A stretch of DNA of 64,000 nt from Xiphophorus maculatus (GCF_002775205.1 NC_036456.1:5223463-5287462), one strand, 5' to 3'; counted from the stretch's first letter, positions 9,361-20,247 are shown. The notes: generated by a model not told the origin, from the sequence alone. Translations and numbers: made by a program.

Positions 9361-12168
9361 TCACATTATAATGTAAAGAAATATGTAGTATTTCTTTTTC
9401 TTGTAGTGAGTAGCTTTCTTACCCTCGGTGACCAGTAATTTTCTCCGAATGCTGAAGGCTACTGGACCTTTGATGGTAAATCCCAGGTAGAAGGAGACAT
9501 GACCTGATCTACAGAGACAGTCCCTTCGGTTTGCATCTACCTCAACTTCAGTGCCTCTGAATCTTGCATAGACTCCGTAGTTTCGCACCACTCCTTCAAC
9601 TTTGAGAAGATGTTCTTCAACTATGGAATCCCTGAAGATACTCTCATTCTTCCAGTTTGTGTTTGATTCTTGTAGTGCATCTTTGGTCCACAAGATCTCA
9701 AGAACCCGTCGGTGAACAAATCTCTTCAAGCTTATGCCTGGTCCAAGAAAAAACAGAGGTCGGAGATATCTTGATCGAAACATCGTCTTGTATTCTCGCT
9801 CATAAGCATGACTTGCATTTTTTATTAACTGATAGAGATGGGGAGCTGGTTTGTCTTCATCATTTGTAGGCCAAGACAGAAGCAGAGATAGAAGGTGATA
9901 CTCTGCTTGTGTGACAGAGGACGGTGGCTTTTTTAGTTTTAAAGCATTTTTATAATCAGAACTGGATATAGCCTTGTTTTTGTTTGAAAGCATGATCTGC
10001 GCAAGGATAAAGTTGACAAAAGCCTCAGTAGTGGAATTATTTCCTTGTGAAATTTCCCTCCACCACTCTATGATATATTCAATGTGTGATGTGCATGTTC
10101 GGTCTAGACATGAGAGGACCCCAGCAGAGGTGATGGCCAGTTTCTGTTTCAGTTTTTGGAAAGTCTGTTGGAGTCTGTCATTGTGTTCAGGGACAGAGTC
10201 TCCAACATACTTTTTGTAGCATGCTGAAGCTTCTCTAGAAACATAAGCTTTGTCTTTTCTCAGGACAGACTGTGAATAAGTGAGAAAGTTGTCAAAGAAT
10301 TCCATTTTTTTCTCAACTTTCTCCCTGAGATTCTCTACGAGGTCCCTGAACCTAAAGAGTTTGGTATCTCCAAGTGATTCCAGGACTGAGCCCATCGGCA
10401 CACTTTTTGTAAGCACTTCCTTCCATGTCTCATTTTGGAAGACGAGTAGGTCAAAGAGAATGTTACAGACCTGCAGGAAACCAAACTGCCCTCTGGTGTT
10501 TAAACCCCACAGGACTTTAGATTTCTCATCTTCTGTCAAACTTTTCCTGTGTTCTTCTTCAGCAAGTTTTTCTTCATGCTCAAAAGCTTCAATGGCCTTC
10601 TGGGCCAACTGCAACAGTTCTCTTGGTTCAATTGAAAACCTTTTGTTCCTCAGATGGTTTTTATGAACTTGGCCCAACGTGTCGGCAATAAAGGATTTTT
10701 TGGGGTCTCGTTCTATTGCCTTTTTTGCCCAAAATTCAGCCTCTTTGAAGTCTTCAAGTTCTCCATAACAAAGCCTAGCAAGTGCCTGGGGGAACAAAGA
10801 GTTCTTATCAAACTTCTCTGATGCCACCTTGAGAACCAATGCACTCTGGTTTTTGTCTTCTACCTCGTTAATGTGTAAAATCAGAGTAGAAAATTTCTCC
10901 AGATCCGAATCTTCGATCGACCCATCCTTTTTATGCTCTCGTTTTGTCAGCAAGTCCTTGATGAAGCCAAGCAAACATGGAGAGACCTCATCTGGACAAA
11001 ATTGGAGCAAGAAGTCTCTTGCCGTGTCACTTCTGGCCACTCCTGCAATAGCCAGTAGTTCAGTGCAATGCTTTGCAATCATTGGATGAGCCATCCGGAT
11101 TCTTTTCTCACACCTTTTGTCATGTTGAAAAGAGATAATGAGATGACTGAAAGGCTGCTTTCGGGTCACCACTGAAAGGTCACCCTGCAGGGAGTTGTCA
11201 TGTCTGAGGAAGTCTAAGCAGTCAGACTCTAGTAGGTAGGAGCCTGGTACATAGGCATTCAGCAAGGACAGGAAGGACAAAAGTTGGGTCTTCAAGGGTT
11301 TCTTTTTCCTTTCAACCATGTTAAGGACAGCACATGCTTCTTGTATATAATCCCGTGAGAAATTACTGTGCAGTATGTTGAAACCATGGAACTGGGAGGC
11401 TTTGGCTCCATATTTTTGGCTGAGCTCTTCCTTTTTGGTATCCAGTTCTTCCTTTTCAGTATCTGAGAGGGTCCTTTTGAGGGTGACGTAGTCAGTGTCA
11501 TGAGCCTTCATGAACCCCTCTTGTTCTCTGTAGTGTTCGGTTTTGAGGACGGCGTGGTCACTTCTCACACAGATGAATAAAATTACCACAGGAATATCAA
11601 TGTCTATCTGCTGTTCTTCAATCTCTGTCATGATGCTGTCTTGAAGATGCTCCAAAATGAACTCCTCATTTATCAAGAGCAGCACAGTGTTGAGGTCATC
11701 TTTGCTGCCTCCTGTAAAAAGGTGAACAACTTCCTTTGCAATCTTTGTGCACTCTAGAGGGGAACCCATTAAGACAGCACATCTGAGGGTTTTTCTCATG
11801 TCCCATAATACTTGCATGGCCAGTGTGGTTCCCCCACATCCTTGCTGGTGAAGCAGTTTAACCGTTGGTGTTCCGATGTAGTTTCTCCGTTTGTGAATCT
11901 GCTGCACAAGTCTCTCATACCCATCTCGTTTGATGAATGAAGATCCCGCGCCATTTGACTCAGCCAGATCACTGATGTGAAAGTTTAACCATTCAGGTGG
12001 TGCTCCTCTGAGAAACTTCTCTTCTGCTTGTTCAGCAGTTTCTTGGTCTATGGTCTCTTCTACAAACTGATCTGCGTAAATGACATCCAAAACAGTAAAG
12101 TAATCTCTGATTTCTTCCGAAACAAGCTTTTTGCCTGCAGATGTGGGCAGTGCTGTTTTTCTGGACAT
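9361..12168 (-). CDS. samd9l: SAMD9/SAMD9L-like protein, short form lacking the SAM, AlbA-like and SIR2-like N-terminal part
   Basis: One uninterrupted frame of 935 codons, starting at MSRKTALPTS. This ATG lies 15 bp inside an exon preceded by a TTTCATCTGCAG acceptor. The family is a set of large interferon-linked cytosolic proteins that restrict viruses and translation in mammals. Residues 95-135 hold the nucleotide-binding loop GCGGTTLAMQVLWDMR (110-125); the usual Walker Lys is replaced, as I recall for the family. A hydrophobic strand IPVVILFICV (192-201) may be Walker B. Residues 450-540 are helical and TPR-like (QALARLCYGELEDFKEAEFW). The C-terminal ~80 residues, with EGVVRNYGVYARFRGTEVEV and VSFYLGFTIKGPVAFSI, match the OB-like end. 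Full-length relatives have about 1,550-1,600 residues, so about 600 N-terminal residues are absent and no ORF for them lies upstream. The Lys/Tyr-rich last ~20 residues look non-conserved. They follow a perfect splice donor at 9422, so an alternative last exon is possible. Confidence 0.9.
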   Translation of the reverse strand: MSRKTALPTSAGKKLVSEEIRDYFTVLDVIYADQFVEETIDQETAEQAEEKFLRGAPPEWLNFHISDLAESNGAGSSFIKRDGYERLVQQIHKRRNYIGTPTVKLLHQQGCGGTTLAMQVLWDMRKTLRCAVLMGSPLECTKIAKEVVHLFTGGSKDDLNTVLLLINEEFILEHLQDSIMTEIEEQQIDIDIPVVILFICVRSDHAVLKTEHYREQEGFMKAHDTDYVTLKRTLSDTEKEELDTKKEELSQKYGAKASQFHGFNILHSNFSRDYIQEACAVLNMVERKKKPLKTQLLSFLSLLNAYVPGSYLLESDCLDFLRHDNSLQGDLSVVTRKQPFSHLIISFQHDKRCEKRIRMAHPMIAKHCTELLAIAGVARSDTARDFLLQFCPDEVSPCLLGFIKDLLTKREHKKDGSIEDSDLEKFSTLILHINEVEDKNQSALVLKVASEKFDKNSLFPQALARLCYGELEDFKEAEFWAKKAIERDPKKSFIADTLGQVHKNHLRNKRFSIEPRELLQLAQKAIEAFEHEEKLAEEEHRKSLTEDEKSKVLWGLNTRGQFGFLQVCNILFDLLVFQNETWKEVLTKSVPMGSVLESLGDTKLFRFRDLVENLREKVEKKMEFFDNFLTYSQSVLRKDKAYVSREASACYKKYVGDSVPEHNDRLQQTFQKLKQKLAITSAGVLSCLDRTCTSHIEYIIEWWREISQGNNSTTEAFVNFILAQIMLSNKNKAISSSDYKNALKLKKPPSSVTQAEYHLLSLLLSWPTNDEDKPAPHLYQLIKNASHAYEREYKTMFRSRYLRPLFFLGPGISLKRFVHRRVLEILWTKDALQESNTNWKNESIFRDSIVEEHLLKVEGVVRNYGVYARFRGTEVEVDANRRDCLCRSGHVSFYLGFTIKGPVAFSIRRKLLVTEGKKATHYKKKKYYIFLYIIM

Positions 12169-12183
12169 TTTTGCCTTGTTCAC

Positions 12184-13967
12184 CTGCAGATGAAAGACAT
12201 GCAAGATTTGTGAAACTGCAAAGTAAAACATCATGACTCAGGCCTAGTCCACACATAGCCAGATACCTGGGGGAAAGAATGCATTTTTATGCGTTTTGGC
12301 CTTTCGTCCACATGAAAACTGTTTTATATCACTGAAAACGATGACTTATGAAAACTCCAACCAAAATGAAGATTTGAGAAAACTCTCTAATTGTGTTTGC
12401 ATGTGTACAAACAATCAGGATCCCGCACATTAGTCTGGGATAAATAATGCGCTAATATAGCCACATACTTAATTTGATATGATTCCCAATCGACATTATC
12501 TTGTATTTTATTATTATTATTATTTTAGATTCTAATATGCTAATTAAAAGTAGTTCAACCTATATATCTGTCCACACAAATGCACCTGGCACTACATTTA
12601 ATCTCTAACAAGAAGTTGTGGTTCTTTTGAAGCAATCTGATTGACTGACAGGTTTTAGTTTGGCACTACACTGCCCCCTATGGGTTTGGCATGTTTAAAG
12701 CAACACTGAAGGGTGGATTTGTGTGGGTTCCTGTGGATATAAACTTTTCTGAAAGCGATCCTGTGTACAATGTTACTTTTTAAATCAATGTGACGGAGAT
12801 ATTTGTTTTTATAAAGACCCAGTTATCTGTGTACAAAACCTTAGAAGCATATTCAAAATGAAGAACACTGAATACTGGCAGATTCTGAATTATTGAACAT
12901 AATGTATTTTACCTAATGCCAACTTTTAGGCAACTTTGCTTCACTTCAGACTGTATGGAAGCTAAAATGAGCTCTGGTACCCTATTACCCTGATCAGGGA
13001 ATCGAATAGCTGCCCCACTTCTGAATTGGAGGAAAGTTTCTGTCCAACCCATTTAGGATTAAATAATTAATGAATGAGGCAGAGAGACTCTGCAGTCACA
13101 AATAAACATTTTGTCATCAAATCCGCAACATGTAGATCACATCTGTGACTCATTCATTGGACCGTTTATTTCTAGGCCTTAAAATACAACGTGAACATAA
13201 TCGATAATTATCAGTCTTTTAATATTTATTACCAGGTGCCTTTTAACAGACCTCTGTGTTGCCCTGTGTTGGACTGGCCATCTGTCCAGAACTGACCCCA
13301 CCTGAAACCCAATGACCGCTGGAGACACGCACCAGCTACCCCACAGCCCTGGCGGACAAACGGTGCATAGATGGATGTTTTTCTTAGCTAAGTGTCTGCT
13401 AGCTATTTAAGCTAGCAGGCTCTCTGCCCGGAACAGATATTAGGCTATAATTGATATTTTTAATCTATGGATTTTGTCCCTTGTGGGTTAGATTTAGATT
13501 ATTTTGAATCCTGGTGAAAGCTAGAGCCTTTATGCTTTGTGTTGATGATACTAGAAGTAGTAAATGTTTGACTTTCTTTTCCTGTGACTCTATTTACCCT
13601 GCTTTGTTTTTATTGTACTTGCGTTTTGGATTGCGTTTATTTTGGCTGTACGCCCAGATTGCAATAAAAATAAATAAAGATATACCACACACCAAACGAG
13701 GGATAATAGTAACTGTAGTACAATATGGTTAAGTAAACAGAGTTCAGTCTAACTGTATCAGATAAAAGAGGTAAGGCCTTTGATGCTTTAAGTCTAACAC
13801 TGAGCTGTGATTACTGCCAGACTACATGATCCTGAGTTAAATCCTGTACTGATCTGTTACCAAGGCAAGCCTTTCAAATAGAGAAATGTAATATACACTC
13901 TGGCTCATTAGAAATAATCAGAGGTTGTATTTTATAAGGTGTAAAAAATGTATCAAGTTGTTTTTAC
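12184..13967 (-). other. samd9l: Probable 5' UTR intron of the samd9l-like gene
   Basis: It is bounded on the minus strand by a donor (GAAAAG|GTAAAAAC, exon end 13968) and an acceptor (CATCTGCAG, exon start 12183). No coding exon is visible inside, and nothing resembling the missing SAM, AlbA-like or SIR2-like domains. A retroelement tail sits at 13229-13380. Confidence 0.45.
13229..13380 (+). repeat. Common teleost non-LTR retroelement tail
   Basis: The ordered words TGTTGGACTGGCCATCTGTCC, AACCCAATGACCGCTGG, AGACACGCACCAGC and GGTGCATAGATGGATG match the well-known fish tail GTTGGACTGGCGACCTGTCC ... ATAGATGGATG. I cannot name the exact family. Confidence 0.6.
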
Positions 13968-14030
13968 CTTTTCAGAGTAGTCTCTCAGGCTCTGTCTGCC
14001 TCCGTGAAGTCGGTGCCTCTTCCCTCTGAC
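13968..14030 (-). other. samd9l: Candidate non-coding first exon of the samd9l-like gene
   Basis: Read on the minus strand, the block ends with GACTACTCTGAAAAG at a good GTAAAA donor. It is the only convincing donor close upstream of the coding exon's acceptor. The upstream edge is a guess, placed just below the interferon-element-like cluster. No ATG-initiated frame is needed here. Confidence 0.4.
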
Positions 14031-14039
14031 AGCAGAGCA

Positions 14040-14285
14040 GAAATGAAACTAGAAACCACTTGGGGAAGGTACTGCTGCTTGTCTGACACGGCTGGTATGC
14101 AAAGGGAGTGTCAGCCACTTGGACGACCATCATTTCAGGAAAAACGAAATCAGCAAAACAATCGAATCACCTCCACGTTATGTTGGGGAAAGCTGAGTTA
14201 TATTTGTATTACGAAGCTGGGCTTCTGCTTCTTTCTTAAAAGAAAAAAAACCTGAATTATTCCACTTTCATTTCTAGGGAAACCC
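14040..14285 (-). promoter_or_regulatory. samd9l: ISRE/IRF-like motif cluster upstream of the samd9l-like gene
   Basis: On the minus strand, 14057-14040 reads GGTTTCTAGTTTCATTTC. It contains AGTTTCATTTC, one base short of the ISRE consensus AGTTTCNNTTTC. IRF-type cores (AANNGAAA on the plus strand) also occur at 14041-14048 and in GAAAAACGAAA near 14139-14149. TTTCATTTC recurs near 14267-14275. SAMD9 family genes are interferon-induced in mammals, which fits. Function is inferred. Confidence 0.4.
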
Positions 14286-14518
14286 ATAATGAACAAAACA
14301 ACAAGTGGCGCAGGTTAGTGAGTCAGCGTCCACGGTGAGATTAGTTCGTACATGCTTTGAATGAAGCATATTTGATAAACAAATTCTTGTGGCTGTTCCT
14401 CTTTTGCTAACAGGAAGTGTTTTGCTTTCATTGGTGTTTATGGCAGAAAAGTATGGATTTGTCCCTCATAGGACACATAGAAAGACGTTACAACTTGTAT
14501 GAATTCATTCATTGTCTG

Positions 14519-14582
14519 AATCAGGGCTGACAGGGGCAGTAGCCCAGGGCAGCAATTTTGAGGGAGTTGGGGGGCGGCAAAT
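14519..14582. repeat. Small transposon-end-like fragment
   Basis: The text AGGGCTGACAGGGGCAGTAG followed by CCCAGGGCAGC resembles the GC-rich termini of fish hAT-like elements, which read as a summary-style AGGGC...GCCCTGGGC pattern. No partner end was found, so this is tentative. Confidence 0.25.
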
Positions 14583-14661
14583 ACTTTTTCTGTTCTTTTT
14601 CTCCATTTGTTTCTATAATGCATGTCTTGCATTGCACTTTATATATTATTAAAACAATAAG

Positions 14662-15902
14662 CTCAGATCCAGTGTTGTATAAAGTACTGAAATCTCAGAG
14701 TCAAGTAAAAGTATAAGTACCTCTCCAAAATATGACTTTGGTAAAAGTCCAAGTCACTGACTGAAATGTTACTTGAGTTAAAGTCTTAAAGTATCTGAAA
14801 CTTCTTGTACTTAAGTATGGAAATTACTGTAAAAATGGATGTACTCAAGTAATGTAATGAAAAGTACAAGTAAAAAGTAAAACAAAGCAAATGCAGTTTG
14901 AATGACATTTTTTATATTTTGGTAAACTTGTCAAATACACTTAAAATAATGTACACAACCAAGTGCAGGCAAAATTAAACCTGCTAATAAATTGTTCCAG
15001 TTTTAAAGAGTAGCACATGTTAATGGTTTGTGGTTTTGAACTTGCATGCCTTTCCTATATTCGTTAAATTTAGTCTAAATTGCTATCGCTATGGCTTCTG
15101 TCCCCCTTGAACAGAGGAGTCTAGGTAGCCTGATACAGTCGACATTAGGCCTCAGCTAAATACACCACGTGTGGAACTGAAACAATGCCAAACAAAGTTC
15201 ATTTATACAGGTAACGTTATGCTCAAGATTTCACAATAGTGTCTAGTGACCAAGCTATAGTTACTGAAACAGGAGGATTATAACCATTTCATAAGACGTT
15301 ACCTCGACGTGTTTCTTCAAGTTGGACGGGGAGTTTTTGTAAGATAGAATTTCCACATCTTCGGGCAGGAATAACATAAACTGCATGCGGTACGACGAAT
15401 CTTTAACACCCACGAAAGAGTGTATTGTGTTTAAATAAGGCCATGGGCTCTCATCACCAGCTGGTGGTTCCCCTGGAGCCGTGTCCGACGTAGTTGCAGT
15501 CGTTGTGGTCTCCGTCTCCTCCTCCATGTGGCTGCTGCTGATTGCCAGACTTGCTTTGTGTTTAATGGGAGAAGCGAAACAGGTGTATCCTATTGGTGGT
15601 GATGAACAAGCCCAGGCAAGTAGGCTACCAACTTTGTTCAGTAGCCTGCTTGCTACTTGCTAATCAGTAGGTGGATCAAAACACTTTGTTTCTCTCTCTC
15701 GCTTTTTTGTAACGAGTAACTAAACCACACATTGAAAATGTATCGGAGTAAAAGTACGCAATTAAGTTCGGAAATGTAGTGAAGTAAAAGTGAAAGTCAT
15801 AAAAAATTTTCATACTCGAGGAAAGTATGAAGTACTCCAAAATATACTTAAGTAAAGTAGTGAAGTATTTTTACTTCGTTACTATACAACACTGCTCAGA
15901 TC
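14662..15902 (-). mobile_element. Internally deleted hAT-superfamily DNA transposon with intact 8-bp target duplication
   Basis: The element proper is 14670-15894 (1,225 bp). Its termini are inverted: CAGTGTTGTATA on the left and TATACAACACTG on the right, with further similarity inward (AAGTAC/AGTA-type repeats). The flanking octamer CTCAGATC occurs at 14662-14669 and again at 15895-15902, an exact 8-bp target-site duplication, which is diagnostic for hAT. It is far shorter than an autonomous hAT. It retains one BED-finger-like exon on the minus strand and no catalytic hATC region. The perfect duplication suggests a fairly recent insertion. Confidence 0.9.
15303..15527 (-). pseudogene. First-exon relic of a BED-finger hAT transposase
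   Basis: The 75 codons run from an ATG at 15527 to a splice donor, GTCGAG|GTAACG, at 15303. An acidic/Thr-rich leader precedes SPWPYLNTIHSF and then NSPSNLKKHVE, the classic end of a BED zinc finger. The paired cysteines expected in the middle are replaced by Phe and Leu (MQFMLFLPEDVE). The finger therefore probably no longer binds zinc. It lies inside the hAT element, and no downstream transposase exon remains. Confidence 0.65.
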
Positions 15903-18900
15903 ATGAATTCCACTTCTATTTGGGGATTTTTGTGACACAATACTCAAGTATATGAAAATTATGAAGGTATAGTACATTTTTGGGGGCGATAGTATATGTA
16001 TAGAAAAGCCTCTTAATGCTTTGGGATTTGAGCAGCTGAAAGGTTTTTAGACACAAGGCCATTCAGGGATTTACAGAACACCAATTGTTTTGTTTTTTTT
16101 AATCATGTTTATTAGGAAACAGGGTGTCGGTAATGACTGGTGTAGCTCAGTCTCAGTGTGTCTCAGCATTGACACACCTGAGTCCAATAATAAGGTAATT
16201 AGCAGAACTTGACCTACACTGAGGGTGTAATTAAGCCATTTGATTCAGGTTGTTGGACCAGGGGAGCGTCCAAAGTTGCCGGACACCGACCCTCGACGAA
16301 TGGATTTCAGGAACTCTGGTCTAAGATATTACCATAGAGATACCATAGTGCTCCATAAAGTAATGTAATAATATCATGTAGATGTTAAATAAAAGTGGTC
16401 TGAGAATGGAGCCCTGAGGTACCCCAAGGGTGGTTTTGTTTGCTTTAATTTATGATTATCAGTTTAGCGCAGCATCAGGTAAATCCTGTCTGCTTTTCCA
16501 TTCTGTCAATTATGATATTATAATCTACTATTATCTAAATGCGGCGCTGAGATCCAGATTACCAAGACAGACCAGTTATCAATTATCTTTAACTAAACCG
16601 TTAGGTGTCATTACTTATTACTAAGGCATCAAGATTATTGTTCTGTAAAAGAGGCTTGATCAGCTTATGAAATATTTAATGTCTGCAAAAAAACAATTAA
16701 GGACAACTTCAGTCAGAGAAGCCGAATTCAAATAACTAAATTAATCTAGATTTACCTCATTGTCTGGAGAGAGTTCAGGATGGATTAGCATTAGTCAATG
16801 CCAACAGTCTGACTCTTTTTAACTCAAGATTTTAAATATTAAGATTTGTTTTGTTTTTTTTGTAAATATTAAATGGAATCTGACACTCAGTTGTTTTTTC
16901 CACTCCCATCTTGTCTACACTTTCGCTTTTGTTTCACTTAAAGAGGAAACTTTCCTCAGTTCATGCAGCATTATCCCTGTTGGATTTCCCCCAACCCGTC
17001 AGGATTTAGCCCCGCCTTCAAAACATTCCCCAGAATCGGGTCAAAAACTACAGACATCCGGCCTTCATGGATTCATGGACACTGGGAGAAGTGGACTATG
17101 ACGTTGGATCCAGTTGAGTTAATCGTGGACGTAGCATCCAGTCGATTTTTACAAGGTCAGAACAGATGATTAAATGATGATGCATTAAAGCCATCCTTGT
17201 CATTCACCAACTCATTATGTCAGTACAATTCCTGTCACTAATACAATCAATCACAGATTTTTCCATAAATATTTTCAGGTTCTCAAATAAACTTCAATCC
17301 CAGTTACTGACCTCGTTCCCTTGTCGACTGAAGCTGAAATTTAACTGATATTTATCCACTTGTCTGTTTTCCTGCTAAACTTTTCTGCTTATTGCGGTTA
17401 ACCTTTTCAGGTTGAACTGCATTCAGTTACCACAGATACCTTGACAAGAAAGTCACCAAAATAAAAGAATGTAATCTTGACAATGGCTAACATGAGCAGA
17501 GGTAACTTTACAAGGGGAACGTGGAACAGCTGCGAGGGGCGAGCAGGTGAACTGAGGGAAGGAGACTAACACAGAAAGGAAACTACAAACCAAAGAGGAA
17601 GAACTAACAAGACAAGAAATAAAGAACTAAACCTAATATGGCAAGACCTTTCTGGCACAATAACGAAGAACCCAACAGTGATCAAAACCCAATAGTGTGA
17701 TTAATATGATGGGATGATCATCCTCACTTGAATCGTCAGTGTCCCTCAGATTTACTTTTTTTTTTTTCTCCTTAATTCATCTATTAGTAGATAAGAAACC
17801 AACATTACAGACCAGCAAACAACAGAGACAATATATATACCATATACTCCTCGGTTTCTAACACACATCGTCAGATTCTCCTGTTTTCCTGGTTTTATGT
17901 CTGAACAGTTTCTAAAAATGACATTTTTCACCATCTTCCACGCTCGGCTCTGCATTAGATCTTTTGCTGTAGTTGAATGTTGAGACTTGCAAAATGTACG
18001 TTCTGTTGGTTGCCGTTTATTAATTGCAGTTAATTAACCCGCAACTGTTGCCTGGAGCCAACTCTGGCGAACCAACTGGTTTTCCTTCAGCTGCACCAGA
18101 CACACACATGTTCTGTGGGAAAGGCGTTCTGATCGCGTTTAGTGTCGACCATAATCAGTTTCAGTTCTTATCTCATATTCATAATCTTTAAAATTTCAAC
18201 AAACGTTGATTGAAGGTGGAGTGGTGCCCTGCAAATAGTTGCATTTTTGTTTTTTTGTTATTCTTCACGAATGTTAGAAAAATGTACCAAAATATAAATT
18301 TAGATAAAAAGCTCATCTCAAGCGCAAAAACGAAACAGTACTTGAGTATTGTAAAATAAAGTCAAATAAGTCAAATAAATATTATAAAATAAAATAAAGA
18401 TTTTTCTCAATGCAATACTTGAGTATTGTTTCGTTTTTAAATTGTCCTTTTATACCCTTTGGTTTTTGCATGTCTATGAAAAGAAATTCTTAGTATTTTT
18501 ACACAACAAAATCTGCTTGCTGAAGAGAAATGTAGGTCAGACATTAAAACATTTTACTGTTCTACTTTTTTTTTTTTAATGTTAGGGTACAAAAAAATTG
18601 AGATTAAAGTCAGAATTTGTTTGGTGTTTTTTTTTTTTCAGTGGCCCTAATCTTCTTCCGTAGGGTTTGGTAGCTATGGTTGCTAAGAGGTTTTGTAAGG
18701 ATGGGAATATTTTTTTTGACATAATGCTGATACTAATGTTTACTTGTAATACAGAATTAACGTTTAAACAGATCCACTTGTGATTCATAAGTTTCTACTC
18801 CAGCTGGCAGCTTAATGAAAACATTGTGAGTCCAAGATGAACAATTTACTTTTTTCTTAGTGTAGTGGAGCTTGTTTGTTTGCCAACACAGCTGCAGTTT

Positions 18901-19065
18901 TTAAACGTTTGTATTTCCTAAAAGTCACATCCTAATGATCATAATCCAGTAAAAAACTGTCGTTCTGTATGGATTTATGTAGTTTTGTGTTCCTGTAAAA
19001 AATATAACACTTTTATGACGATTTATTTTTATTTTATGTTACAATCAATGGAAGATATCAAGTCC
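15903..19065. other. Intergenic DNA, mostly unassigned
   Basis: AT-rich sequence without supported exons. A decayed MITE lies at 16118-16322. Around 16920-16945 the sequence ACTTTCGCTTTTGTTTCAC holds two IRF-like half sites. Long poly(T) runs occur near 17757 and 18567. I see no gene. Confidence 0.45.
16118..16322. repeat. Decayed hAT-type MITE
   Basis: It contains GACACACCTGAGTCCAATAA, GATTCAGGTTGTTGGACCAG and CGGACACCGACCCTCGACGA. These are internal words of a common fish MITE that runs from a CCAGTCCTC-like start to a GGACACCGGCCCTCGAGGAC-like end. The family is related to the intact copy at 31037-31247. Ends are eroded. Confidence 0.5.
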
Positions 19066-19345
19066 ATATGTGCATTCAGCTTCTATGCACCAAAGATCTG
19101 GGAGAAACTTCCAGAAAACTGCAAAGATGGTGACATACTGAGCTCCTATTAACCAAAGCTTCAATTTGAACATAGATCGATATATTTTAAATACATATAT
19201 TTTATTTACTATTGATGATTTTGATTGCATTTGACAAATATGTGCTTGTTTCATAATTGGTTATACCATAAATATAATACAGAAAATCACTGTGAACGCC
19301 ATTGTTACCGACATGTGCTATACAAATAAACTTTACTTGATTGGT
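19066..19345 (+). mobile_element. LINE 3' end (L2/Maui-like)
   Basis: Positions ~19078-19150 encode FYAPKIWEKLPENCKDG, which matches the conserved C-terminal FY.PK.WN.LP block of L2-type LINEs. A short tail follows, with TGCTATACAAATAAACTTTA at 19316-19335, the standard fish L2-family 3' terminus. It is a 5'-truncated dead copy. Confidence 0.65.
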
Positions 19346-20095
19346 TCAGGTCATGAATCTTGGGCTGGGAAATCGACGTTACATCCGTGAAACAATATAG
19401 ATCTTTACTAATAATAAAGATTTTTCTCACTGCAAGTCAATCCTAAAGAAACTTTGGATGTCTCATTTCATCAGGTCTCTAAATTAATCAGTTATCGTTA
19501 CATACGGTCTCCTCTCAGCTACATTAATAATAAAAGATCCAGACAGAGCAACTTTGGTTAGCAAATATATTTTAATATATAATATTTATATTCATTTTAG
19601 CACAATGACAAAAAATGGCATAATTTCAGTTCAGTCTCATAAATCATGACAAAAAAAAAAAAGCCACGTGATTATTTTTCCCTCTTATCTATTACAATCA
19701 CTGCAAAATGATCCTGAAGTACTTCTCACCCCCAGCAGAGGGCGCTCCTACAGACAACTTGTAACAGCATTGAGCCGACGGCGTCTATCGCGGTTATGTA
19801 AGCGGAACGTGAGCGAATAATCGATGCAGTATCGCTCCTCGTTACCTCGTAAATTAAGCACAGCTGTGTTAATAACGCTGGGAAAGAGCCGGGTCACTTT
19901 ATTGTCTCAAACCAAATCAATTGTGTAACGACATTGAACAACAGCACATCTACGTGATAACTTTTATTTTTAGGAATGTTAAGTTCTAACTAACATAAGA
20001 GGACAAGACGGACTGTCGCTTGATACACCACTAGAGGGCGATGCAATTCACGAAACGGGCAAGCAGGAAATGAGAGAAATCAGCAAACTGAATAA
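19346..20095. other. Intergenic DNA without recognised feature
   Basis: AT-rich. A short GC-richer patch at 19725-19870 has no open frame of interest. No repeat end or exon was supported. Confidence 0.4.
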
Positions 20096-20247
20096 TAGAC
20101 CCTTTTCACAGTGACGTCAGACAATGGCCGCCATAACTCAAAACTGGGTATCTTTACTTCCGGTGTGATTTTGCCTTGGGAACCAAGCTGAAAACTTCCC
20201 GCATTCTCATAATCTTAAGGATATAATAAAAGGTAAGTTTAATAATA

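Noticed and set aside
9657..11089. Several plus-strand frames of 70-130 codons
   Set aside because: All lie opposite the long samd9l-like frame and are mirror artefacts.
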